DNA of 64,000 bases from Laburnicola sp. R22_1. Taxonomy: Eukaryota > Ascomycota > Dothideomycetes > Pleosporales > Didymosphaeriaceae. The translations under genes and the position numbers were made by a program. Positions within the stretch are counted from its first letter, which is position 1; each line of letters begins with the position of its first letter. The notes beneath the pieces are model-generated. The model was not told the origin of the DNA and did not search any database. It saw only the letters and a program-made list of their open reading frames with translations. Below are positions 41,671-51,767 of the stretch, in pieces. The DNA is taken from positions 558,001 through 622,000 of the forward strand of contig JACONQ010000010.1 of the NCBI GenBank assembly GCA_014281115.1, given 5' to 3'.

Positions 41671-42240
41671 AGGAATTCTACGAAAATAATAAGCGAAAAG
41701 TAAGAGAATACTGCGACTATAGAGTAAAGCTTTATAGTAAACAAGGACTAATAAAAGATACAAGAAGCTACTAGTATTAAATATTCTACTCTTTATAATT
41801 AGTGTACTAGTTTTGTATTTAGTATACCCTTAGAATAAGCATTCCTAGCTATTATTACATATGATAATATACCCCTATTATAAGTATGTATATACAAAAA
41901 CTGTTTATTTATTCATATAATCAGTAGGCCAATGACAGTGAATAACTATCCTTATTCCGGCTAGCGCGTCTTGGCAAGCGTACCAACAGCAGCAGGCAGC
42001 GTGTGTAACGTGGTTGAGGAAAGCGCGTTAAAGCCTCGCCTCTCCTTCATCCGGCAACGCCTCTTCGCGGCTCCCCAACCCCCTCGCGGCATCTCAACCA
42101 CGATACACTCTTCTTCCGCCGCCTTTGCGTCTCTGGGTCTCCGCTAACGCAAGCTCCCTTAAGCTCCGGCTGCGCACCCTCACCGGGAGTAGTATATATA
42201 CCTGCTCAGAAGCTACCCGCTTGGGCTTGGACATGACAAT
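41671..42240. other. AT-rich, RIP-like relic region and promoter
   Basis: About 41690-41935 is strongly AT-rich with frequent TA steps and no coding capacity, unlike its flanks. This is typical of an old RIP-mutated repeat. The rest is the promoter of the RING gene. Confidence 0.6.
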
Positions 42241-44535
42241 ATGCCGCCCAAATTTGCGCCCATCCAGGGGGAACCCAGACCACCTCGCAGGTACCGGCCT
42301 GATCCCATCACGTTCGAGACACAGCAAGAGTTCCTAGATGCTCTGACACCCATATCCGTCGCCTCGATCGCCAAAAACGACTGCAAATGCGCATATTGCT
42401 GGAGGCCATACGGAGAGTCCAACCCAGGCTTCAACGACGCCGAAGAGCCCGTGAGGCTTAGATGCAATCACGTGTTCGGCGAGCAGTGCATGCGGCAACT
42501 GTTTGCTGTGCGGCAGCCCACTCGAACCGACATAATTCCTTTATCCTTCGCACCGGGCTCGAGAGGGGCCGATCTCGGCAGTCGACTCAGCGCTTATGTG
42601 AGTTACATCAATCGGTATGTTTTAGGTTGTCTGTTGACTCGGGTATAGGTGGAATCCCATGGCGTGGAGAGGAGCGCCCTTTTGACCGGTGGCAAGCGAG
42701 AGAAAGACTTCACACGCCTACTCAACGAATCACTGGGCGGAGGCCCCCTCCCGCGACGCTCATCCCGCGGCATCCAGCTCTTGGGAGAAGACTGGTGAGT
42801 TACCCCAGGATGTTTGATGCGTGTCGGGCTTAGGCTGATTGTACGTTTGCTATCAGGTATGGCGTATTCCTCGAGGCCATCCTTTCACGCTTCGCGTTCC
42901 AGCTGGACAAGCTTCATATCTTGGAGAACACCATTATCTTCGATATCGACCCTAACTCACTATCACCCGCAGAAAACGACTTGCCAATCGCAGACTCCCC
43001 AGTGCATATGGTGAAATCGATACTCGACCAGCAACTGATCCATACCACATCTGCAGCGGGTAGTTCCGTCTTCGGAAGTGCTTCGTCAACCGAAGCTGAT
43101 TCAGAGGAATTCACATCTGGTACTGGCCTCAGTGGCCTGTCCGAGACCCTCTTGCATGGTGATCCGCCTCTCTTGCATGATCAGCCGTCTGCAAATGGGC
43201 ACAGCTTTATGCCTATGTCCGACTTCGCTTCTCCGGTACCTAAGCCGTCGGAGCTCACATGGGAGCAAGAAGCAAATAAATTGAAAGCGATGCAAGAGAA
43301 GCTCGCACCCATGTCCGGTACTTGGAAAGATGCGATTCCAGAAAATTCAACACTAGACAAACTTGTAGCACAAAAAAAGAAACAGATACAGCAGGCTCTC
43401 GAAAAGTCTAAAATTACGGCGGCAAAGACAGCGCAAAAGAAGCAACAGACGCAGGAGGTACATCAGGCTATCAAAATGGCCAATGGGGATCTAGGTTCCC
43501 TGACTGAGCTTGAATTCTTCTCGTCCAAGGAAAAGCTAAATTTTGAGCAAAAAGAGACCCATGAGCAGGACACGCCGCTAAGCAACGAGAAAGCGATGGA
43601 ATTCAAGGCATTAAAGGAAGCAACAGGGTTTCTCGCCCCGACGCAGGCGATCACTAGCCATATAGCAACACAGGGACCTCACAGTACACTGGGTCAGGTG
43701 AGTTCCTTATAAATACTGCTTCCATGATACTCTACTAGGACAAAGGTCCGGCGAGAGCTTCGGCACCGGTTTACCCCAGGATACTTAACGCAGACGAAAC
43801 ACTTGTTTCATGCTCATATCCTGTGATTGTACATGCTGACAATCTTCAGGCGTCCACCAACCCGTACCCGTATTCTCAAACGCCGTCGGCAGACCTTCTA
43901 GAGGCGACTCGAAACAGAGAGGTCAGGGTAAAAGGTATTTTTGCAGTGCCTTGACAGAGAGACACCCATGTATAAGACAGCGCCAAGTGCTAATAGATTT
44001 TACAGAGGCTCAAATGAAGCGTCATAAGACCTTCACAGCCCTCCTTGCTCGTGCTTTGACAGAAGTATACGATGCCTATGAGCAGTATCAGTTCGACGAT
44101 GCCGTGGGTGCTGGGTGTCCGCCACCTATCAAGAAGCTCAAGCTCGCCGACAGCAGCACAACAGCGTCACCGCCTGGGCCAATAGATCCACACGTGGTTT
44201 CTATTACTCGCCCTGATGTTGTGCATTTCTCAGTAATGTTGCACAAGGGAAAGCTAAACGAGAAGGGCATTGAGGTGGACGAGCCTGTGACTTACTCGGG
44301 GGAACCCGATGATTCCACTGAAGAGGACGGCGCCGAACCAGATGAAGACCATGCCCTCGTGGACAAGTTCATCTTCCTCCAACGCGTGGCATGTTCACAC
44401 TGTGCCAAGTCAGCAGCGGCCGTCACGTTCGTAACGATCCCAGAATATATCTTCTGGAAGAATTCGCACAAGGTCTCGGATAATTGCCCGAAATGCCGTA
44501 GGATCTTGTTCTTGAAAGGTTCGAAAGATACCTAG
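42241..44535 (+). CDS. RING-finger protein with C-terminal zinc-ribbon-like motif
   Basis: Five exons (42241-42597, 42649-42794, 42857-43697, 43850-43934, 44006-44535) give 652 residues. An N-terminal RING-like half has CKCAYC, then LRCNHVFGEQCM (residues about 48-82). A long, mainly helical and disordered middle carries a Lys/Gln-rich coiled coil (QKKKQIQQALEKSKITAAK). Near the C-terminus CSHC and CPKC pairs suggest a second zinc site. The intron 43698-43849 has an alternative acceptor at 43738 that would add 37 in-frame residues. The last intron uses GTATTT to keep frame. It probably works in ubiquitin transfer; this is inference. Start MPPKFAPIQGEP is the first in-frame ATG. Confidence 0.7.
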
Positions 44536-44995
44536 TGATTACGCTCCTCTGGGTCGCACACAAGATCTAGCCTAGTGTACGTATTGGGTGTCTCAGGGAA
44601 ACGCAGCCTGAGTAGGGTTGCAAACTTCTACTTTGTAATTTAGTATGCAGAGAGAATTTGCGACTGATTCCTACTACAGTTTGCGGAGTGTGAGAGGGTA
44701 CAGATTTAGACGTAGTATCATGCGAGAAATATTATGTTACGGAGCTATTCTGGAGCGTTCAGGAATGTACGTCAAGTCATACTTTTGGCCAACGTCAGTG
44801 TGGCAGGCTTCGCTGAGCTTGGTGAACTAACGAATAAGGCAAAAACCACCTCGGGTTGCCGTCGCTCGGATATCGCGCGCCTTGAAGAGCGAGATGCAGT
44901 CACGAAAATTCATGACGTGCACATTCCACATTGCATTGCCTTTCCCCCACGTGGATGCATATCCGTACCATGCCCACACTCTTCTAAGTTCACCT
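44536..44995. other. Intergenic region between convergent genes
   Basis: No gene supported; short frames only. Confidence 0.55.
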
Positions 44996-46117
44996 CTATC
45001 TACGCCCCCTCACCTCCTCCAAGATCCTCGCCTGCAGTTCTTTCCTCGCCGACTCAAACTCCGTCCAAGCATACGTAGACGTAATCCCAGGGTGCCTCTC
45101 CAACAGATACCTCCTCATCTTGACCGCAACCAGCATCCCAAACAGCAAGAAGCCCACACGGCCACTATCCCCACCCGCCCTATAGAAGGACAGCCACCTA
45201 GCGCGCGGTCGCCCAGCCCTATCCATGTCTTCGAGAACGCGATAGTAACACGCCGTCAGATCAGGCGAGTCGTCCGCGAAACGAGCAGTGCGCGCAGCTC
45301 CCTCCAGCTGCGCGAAGAAGTGCTTGTCGACTAGCGACTCGATGAGCGCGCAGTCGGCGGCGTAAGCCGATGCGTCGGACGTTATTTTCACCGAGGTGAG
45401 CGCGTCCGTGTGGTGTAGATGCAAGGGGTAGGTTGTGTCTTCCATGGTGATGGCGGTGCGGGTGGCCAGCGTGAGCGCGGCGATGCCTTCCCATTCGAAG
45501 AGCTTGGTGGCGCAGAGGGGACAGCGGTCTCTGGTGGGGGTTGCGCGCGTGAGGTGCGTGATGAAGCAGCGGTAGTGCATCCAGCAGCCACAGGGTGTTA
45601 AGGGGAGGAAGGTCGAGGGGATGGGGACGCGGTGGTGGATTTGGTTGCAGAGGGGGCAGGGGGCGTTGGGATCGGGGGGGCGGTTCCAGATGGGGCGGGA
45701 GGATAACAGGTCGTTGTCGACGTAGCGGAGGAGCGAGGGGAAAGGTTTTGATTGAGCCGTCTGGGGAGTGTGTCGAGGGAGGGACTCGGTTGTACGTGCG
45801 AGGTCTAAATTGGCTGGTGAGGTGGAGGTCTGCAGTGCGCCAGCACTATTCCATATCGTTGTCGCATCGCCGCCGTCTACATTTGGTGGAGGAGGTATAG
45901 TACGGCGTATAAAATTGGCTGGCGCGGTAAGATGGTCATAGTCTCGGTCGGTGGTACGGCTCGGGTCGTAAATCCTGCCTGTAGCAGATGTATGATCTCG
46001 AGCGAACGGGGCGGGGACTTGCTGTGCCGTGACGGCGGTTGGCAGCTTAGGCATGGAAGATAAGGCGGCTGCGGCGAGCGATCGCGGGCTTGGGTTGGAG
46101 ATAAGAGCCTGTGCCAT
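44996..46117 (-). CDS. RING-finger protein
   Basis: Single-exon protein of 373 residues. The N-terminal 150 residues are Ala/Pro/Thr-rich. The RING (about 152-205) reads CPLC, a His/Pro-rich insert, LTPCGCWMHYRCF and CPLC at the end. The C-terminal region is helical with a hydrophobic stretch (VGFLLFGMLVAVKMRRYL) that could pack as an amphipathic helix rather than span a membrane. Similar RING proteins form expanded, poorly studied families in Pleosporales. Its partners are unknown; E3 ligase activity is an inference from the fold. Confidence 0.75.
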   Translation of the reverse strand: MAQALISNPSPRSLAAAALSSMPKLPTAVTAQQVPAPFARDHTSATGRIYDPSRTTDRDYDHLTAPANFIRRTIPPPPNVDGGDATTIWNSAGALQTSTSPANLDLARTTESLPRHTPQTAQSKPFPSLLRYVDNDLLSSRPIWNRPPDPNAPCPLCNQIHHRVPIPSTFLPLTPCGCWMHYRCFITHLTRATPTRDRCPLCATKLFEWEGIAALTLATRTAITMEDTTYPLHLHHTDALTSVKITSDASAYAADCALIESLVDKHFFAQLEGAARTARFADDSPDLTACYYRVLEDMDRAGRPRARWLSFYRAGGDSGRVGFLLFGMLVAVKMRRYLLERHPGITSTYAWTEFESARKELQARILEEVRGRR

Positions 46118-47370
46118 CAGTCTTGCGAGTGGCTGGTTGAGGTGAGGCGGAGAAGGTGGGGTAGTGCGTTGTGCGGGTGGATGGTACGGGGAGAAGGGTC
46201 AGGTCTAAATAATATAGGTAGTTTATAACATAATAGAAGAGGGCGTTGCTGCGTCGACGAAGCAGAGTGAAAACACGGTGAATGAGTGAATGGGAGGCCC
46301 GACCACCCGCCTTTGGTTATGATTGATGGTTCCTTGGAAGGAACCTAGAGTACTAGCTTAAAAACTTTTCACAATGTATTAGCCTTGTGTGAGTGATGTA
46401 TATTTCCAAAGGTATGCGAAATTGACATTGTACTATGGCGTCAGACCGATGGTCCATGTCGTCGTGCTAACCAGGTCGATCAATCGGACCTCCATAATCG
46501 CACTGCATAGGTAGGTAATGTTGAGCAAGGCATTCCAACATCGTGCGATGTCACTCTACCTATCAACGAGCACTTGAGTAAAACCGCTCTAAATCTGTAG
46601 GTGCATGAATTTCAAGATGGTTTGACGCTCGCTGTCGTCGGCCAATGGAATATTACATATCGAAGCCACACTATGGCACCTATAGTACCTACACTAGCTA
46701 GAGGTTAACTTCATCATGGAAATGATATACTTCAACAACTGAGTGACTGCTTGAACAACACGTGCAAGCAATATATTCAGTTTCAACCCCAAACTCCGAT
46801 GTATACCTTATCCTCGGCATAAATAGCGTCGCTCTCGTAGATTCCAGCTATCATGGCATCACAGGCCTTTCGGGCCATATGTCGAAGCTGTCTATTTCTT
46901 CGTCTTAGAATCTCGCCAGTAAGAGAGACGCCGGACGCAGATCGCGGCGAGTTCTTGCAGCTAAATCAAGACTTACATCAGGCACCGAGTAATGGGAGTA
47001 AGAAAAGGTACCAATTTATAGACAGTCTTAGGGTTTCAGGCTTGACAAGCCGGAGGCTGGGGGGCATTTCAGTGACGGATTTCGACGACAGCATCCCCGT
47101 GCAAGTACCTAAGTATCTGCTACGCTTAGTTTGGGATATATTTTGCATAAATAATTTGAGGTTAGAGTAAGAAAAGACAGTTCTGTTATTTGCATTGCAT
47201 GTCGACATTGTTCAGGACATGAGGGCACGAAAGACACAATGCTAACAAATGTTTCTCCACCATTGTGAAACAGGCCACCCGACCTTCTCACAAAGGTCTC
47301 AGCATATAAATGCAACCTAGAATTGCACAGGAATTGGAAACCAAGATTGAACCTCGAAATAATTCCCAAC
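46118..47370. other. Intergenic region with an uncertain small open frame
   Basis: A 105-codon plus-strand frame (46853-47170) starts at the first ATG after a TATA-like CATAAATA (46819-46826). It contains a possible donor (GTAAGA) after RISP. It may be a small gene or the leader of the next gene. No domain was recognised. Confidence 0.35.
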
Positions 47371-48474
47371 ATGAGTTTCCCGTCACATTTTGTAATCGAC
47401 TCTGAGCAGAGGCTTGCAGCACCGTACCGCTTTTCTGTTCGGAGTGTAGTCGCAGCTATGCAACGTAGCAGCGACGGCGACGAAGATGCTATTGATCTCT
47501 TAAGCACCGTAGCTGTTGGCCTCCTTGGAAACAAGGTCCAAGTTGCCATCGAAGCGGCAGACGGCGAACAGCCGGACTGGGATGCCGATGTCCTGATGCC
47601 CATTATCAGTAAATACACATCCACTGACCCAGACAACGAATTCGCGATATTCACCTCGGTTGTTGTTCTGCTTGCGTGGGATATACTTCGCCAACGCTGC
47701 GCATGCGTAACGCAAGCCGACGAAGCCTTCATTGTGTTTGCTTTTGTTAGATCGCTGGCAAACAAAGAGGTGCGATTGGCCGTCATGAGCATTATTGACG
47801 AGGAGAAGGAGAGACTATCAGCGCTGGACGCTGACATGAGTATCTTGAGTGCTCTGTTCTCGCTGGACAATTTACTCGCCGAAGCGTCTGCAAAACTCAA
47901 GCAACAGGACGAGTCTGAGGCTCTGGTGTCAAAGGTCCTTCAAGAACCAACCTTGGAGATGGAGGCTCCACCGTCAACTTTTGAGCTACAAGAGGGGGAC
48001 GAAACACCACCGTCAAGCCAGTACACATTTACAGACAGCAACCCCACACCCACACCCACTCAGATGGGTTACTGCCGCGACGTCCATGTACAATTCTTCC
48101 TAAAACCCGGTCGCGCGCTCGATTTCGATTGCGTCAACGGTATAGACGTTCGAGGCGAGACACTAACGCTCAAGACATGGCTCGGGCTCCGTATGCGTAT
48201 CGAAGAAGGCGTGACAGTGTTGAACACTACGGGCACGTTCGATACGGTGCTCGTTCGTGCACCAAAGGGAGATGGGTATGATCTTTCGGCGACGGTAGTT
48301 ATTCCACCTGGGCACAGCTACGTCATCAAACAGGTTTCGGCCTTCGGTGAGCAAAGCGAGGCAGCCGAGTGGACTAACATCGAAACGTCAAAGGCGACCG
48401 TCTGGATCGGGAATGGCCCGTACGTGATCGAGCGATATGGAGCTGGAGTAATGATCAAGAATGTTTACCATTAG
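47371..48474 (+). CDS. Orphan protein with a beta-rich C-terminal domain
   Basis: Single-exon protein of 367 residues from the first ATG (MSFPSHFVIDSEQ). The N-terminal part (about 20-190) is helical and resembles an all-helical repeat (TVAVGLLGNKVQVAIEAA, VRSLANKEVRLAVMSIIDEE). An acidic, Pro/Thr-rich linker with a TPTPT tract leads to a beta-rich C-terminal domain (RDVHVQFFLKPGRALDFDCV, DLSATVVIPPGHSYVIKQVS, GNGPYVIERYGAG). There is no signal peptide. I recognise no family. The gene sits between RING genes and a broken polyketide synthase. Confidence 0.6.
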   Translation: MSFPSHFVIDSEQRLAAPYRFSVRSVVAAMQRSSDGDEDAIDLLSTVAVGLLGNKVQVAIEAADGEQPDWDADVLMPIISKYTSTDPDNEFAIFTSVVVLLAWDILRQRCACVTQADEAFIVFAFVRSLANKEVRLAVMSIIDEEKERLSALDADMSILSALFSLDNLLAEASAKLKQQDESEALVSKVLQEPTLEMEAPPSTFELQEGDETPPSSQYTFTDSNPTPTPTQMGYCRDVHVQFFLKPGRALDFDCVNGIDVRGETLTLKTWLGLRMRIEEGVTVLNTTGTFDTVLVRAPKGDGYDLSATVVIPPGHSYVIKQVSAFGEQSEAAEWTNIETSKATVWIGNGPYVIERYGAGVMIKNVYH

Positions 48475-48628
48475 TTCCATAGACTGGGCACATAGAGCTT
48501 TACCCACGGTAATATAGAAATCATTATAAATACACGGTATATTGAGATGACCAACATTGAATTATGAGCATAGCTCAACTCACGTGATGTGAAACACACC
48601 CGGGCAAGAGCAGGTCTAAACGATAATT

Positions 48629-48690
48629 GTTGCAACCGACACGATTTTGTCGGTGGAAGGGGCCGAAATTTTTTTTCGGGCGATATGTGA
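48629..48690. repeat. Hairpin-containing dispersed repeat, copy B
   Basis: It matches copy A (7274-7335) in the same orientation with a few substitutions and one-base indels. The CCGAAA / TTTCGG hairpin around the T tract is kept. It lies immediately before the point where polyketide synthase homology begins. Confidence 0.85.
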
Positions 48691-48699
48691 CTAACAAGG

Positions 48700-50850
48700 A
48701 GCCAAACCAAAGTTCAATGGTTGCCAATGACGGCTCGTTACTCCTGCGCATCTCTGACATGCGTTGCACGGCGTACGAAGCAGCCATACCACAGAAAATT
48801 ACTACAGAAGTCGAATCACAACCATACCATCAGATGTCCTGGAAACACGACATTGACCACGTAATACTTTCCGGTGCCGCCGAGAAAATTGACGTGGTTG
48901 CACTTGCACAGCTCGCTCCCTTCAAGCGACCAAACGGAAGGATCCTTGAAGTTGGCTCAAAGCATACTGCAAGCATAACAACTCTTGCGAAGAACGCAAC
49001 CTATCTTGTTCTTCAAGCCGATCATGCGCCTGATCTTTTCACACCCCCAAATACGCAGACCTTGAACCTGGATATTCATGATGCAGACGCCGACCATGGC
49101 ATCGCTGAGAACTCATTTGACGTGGTCATTGCGCCAGCATCGTTTCTCAGTAATAAGATTGCGACAGCCAGGATCCAGACAATAACAATTGCTGGTGGAT
49201 GTGTGATTTGGGACTCTACAAACAGCCCCGACATCTTGTTCGTGGACAAATCACCCAAACAGGCGAATAGAGAAATCCACAAAGTCAAGCTCTACTATCA
49301 AGAACAAGCGACCGAAGCCTTTGAGATAATGCAAAGCATTTTAGAATCAACCAGCTAGACAGCGACGGCTGTTCCTCTCCAAGACGGTGTATATAATCCG
49401 CCTACACACCAACACATCGTAGTTCCAGCTAACCTCAAAAACCCATTGCTTTCATCGGCGACGGAGAACAAATTTCTTGCTATCCAGTCTATCGTCGACA
49501 ACGCTGCAACCATCCTTTGGATCACCCCCAGTAGTGTGTTGAACAGCAAGAAGCCCAAGTATGCCATAACGTCAGGGCTAGCTCGATCAGTTAGGGCAGA
49601 GCAAGCCATGCTCAGATTTGTTACTCCTGATTTTGATCCAGAGAACTGTTCGATGGAGCGTGTTGCGCAAGTCGTGGCCAGAGTGGTGCATCAAGGCAAT
49701 GACAAGACTCAAAGTCGTCTGGAAAGCGAGTATTGCATTTCTCATGACCAGGTCTACATTAGTCGGCTGGTTGAGAACCCTGAGCTTAATAGACTGTGTC
49801 TTGAAAGCAGCGAAGCGATACCTACGCCCTTCACTAGCGATCTTATCTTCACTGGTAAGATTCAAGGGGGCCATGTAGTATTTGAGGCGGACCTTGGAAG
49901 TGATGAGCCTCTGTTGCCTGAAGAGGTCGAAATCCAGACACTTTTCGCGGGCTTGACCAAGGAGGGTGCTCTCGTAATTACTGGCACCGATTATCCAACG
50001 ACATTCAGCCATCAGACCGGCGGCACTCTCACACGCGTCGGAACCGGAGTCAAAGATCTCGAGGTGGGAGATACTGTTGCTGGCTTCAAGAGTGACAAGT
50101 TTGGAAGCCGACAGAGAGCTTCCACTGAGCTGGTACAGAAAATTTCACCTGGTTCACTGCGCGACTTCGTTTCGATGCTCGTTCCTTTTGCGACGGCTTT
50201 GCATGGCCTCACACTCGCCAGCATCCAGGTGTCCGATGTTGTGCTCATTCTGGAGGGCGCTGACCCTACCGGAGCAGCTGCGATCCAGATAACGCAACTC
50301 TTAGGTGGTATCCCATATGTTGCTGTCGAAAGCGACGCCGAGGCGAAACTCGTCGCCTCGCGGCTGAAAGTATCCGCCGACCGCATCATCGTGACGCCAA
50401 ACGGCTCTAAACTGGGTCTATTTGAGCAAATCACCGGATTTCAAGGTCCTGATGTCGTCTTTAGCACAGGGTCGACGAATCCAGCTCTTGAACGCGAGGC
50501 TTGGAGGTTTCTGGCGCCCTTTGGTCGTTTCATCGACGCTGGACGCAAGGAGGTTCTCAAGCGTGAGACGACGGACAATGTTCCCTTTCGTCCCGGTGCC
50601 AATTATCTATCGATGTGCTCGGTCTTTACAAGCAAAAACCCAAGCTGTTATCTCAGACACTACGATCGCTGGCGTCGTTATTCCAGAAAGGCTCCATCTC
50701 GGCAGCCGGTTTTTTGACTGGAAACCTTGGAACCAATGCGTATACATGATCAAACCTCCCCGGTGCGTTTGGCCGCGTTCGATCGACGTTCCTGGACATG
50801 GTGGTCCCGATGTCCCGAGGCTCCTTATTGGGGGGGGGGGGGGGTATACA
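48700..50850 (+). pseudogene. Truncated highly reducing polyketide synthase remnant
   Basis: The frame runs through the end of a dehydratase domain (LLLRISDMRCTAYEAAIPQ), a methyltransferase-like region (RILEVGSKHTASITTL, ENSFDVVIAPASFL), a decayed linker and an enoyl reductase (VGDTVAGF, LVPFATALHGL, ILEGADPTGAAAIQITQLLG). It then reaches what looks like the first strand and glycine loop of a ketoreductase. The ketosynthase, acyltransferase, most of the ketoreductase and the carrier protein are absent. A TAG at 49356-49358 interrupts the frame, which continues in phase on both sides; CAG to TAG is a likely origin. A frameshift occurs near 50600 in the enoyl reductase. The homology ends in a run of 15 G and AT-rich sequence. 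It cannot encode a working synthase. Confidence 0.85.
50830..50844. repeat. Run of 15 guanines
   Basis: The homopolymer falls where the ketoreductase glycine loop would be encoded, at the border between the polyketide synthase remnant and AT-rich sequence. Its length may be uncertain in the assembly. Confidence 0.8.
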
Positions 50851-51767
50851 ACCCTAAAATGCGCAGTTAGTAATGCTATGCGAAGAAAAGTTAAGTTGGT
50901 ATTTACGCTTAAATCTTTATTTGCTGTTACATAGAGAGTATAGAAGGTGTGTTAAAGTTATCCTAATTAGGGCAAGAGCGTTAAGGGCATAATGAGCGTT
51001 CTGGGAAGGGCCAAGAACCGTAAGGTCACGTTGGCGACACGTGATATCAATTGAATCAGAACTGTTAGACAAAATACAAACAGGAACTCCGCATTAGGCC
51101 TGCGTATTCTGCGTCCAAGTGTTAGATATTTTAAGGGACAAGCTATCAGGAGTACCACTCTGTCGTCAGAACCTCTCCAGCAATGAAATACAACGCGTAT
51201 TGTGGTCGAAAAGAATCGTACGATCCCTCATGTACTCAGCAAATACCCGATCTGACTTTCAAAGCTCCTAGCCCACACGAGCTATTGGACGTAATGACAT
51301 TTATATATGGATGTAGCTGGTAAAGAGGGCACGTTTTACTTTCCGGACAAAGTGTTCAATCATGCTTACATACAAAGCTCACGCCAGCGACAGGAAGGAG
51401 CTCATAACCGAAAAAAAAAAAGGTTGAAAGATGTTCATGTTAGTCATAGTGCTTCTTTGTACCTCAGTCAAACTGATTGAAAAAGACATCGAATGATAAC
51501 TAAAGTTTAAAAAACGCTCAGCGTCCCATGTAGTCTTGTCAAAAACAAGCCCTTCATGCCAAAACCTAAATCAAGAAAGAACACATCTTACATCACGGAA
51601 CGTTAGCAATATTTACCTATAGAGACAAGATATTGGACACCTACAGCCAGTTATCCGGGTCGTGCGAAGATGCCCTCGATGTGCGACTTGCGCGACTGCC
51701 AAATTGCTGACCACGACGTGACCTGCGGCGGGCCCGCGCTCTACCAACGCATACAGAACAGCGACAC
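50851..51767. other. Decayed region after the polyketide synthase remnant
   Basis: AT-rich, TA-dense stretches (about 50851-51000 and 51270-51620) without coding capacity suggest RIP decay. The end is the 3' flank of the kinase gene, where a minus-strand frame (51641-51898) could be an alternative last exon. Confidence 0.5.

Noticed and set aside
47109..47900. 263-codon minus-strand frame
   Set aside because: Antisense to the orphan gene at 47371-48474, whose sense strand has better composition and a good start.
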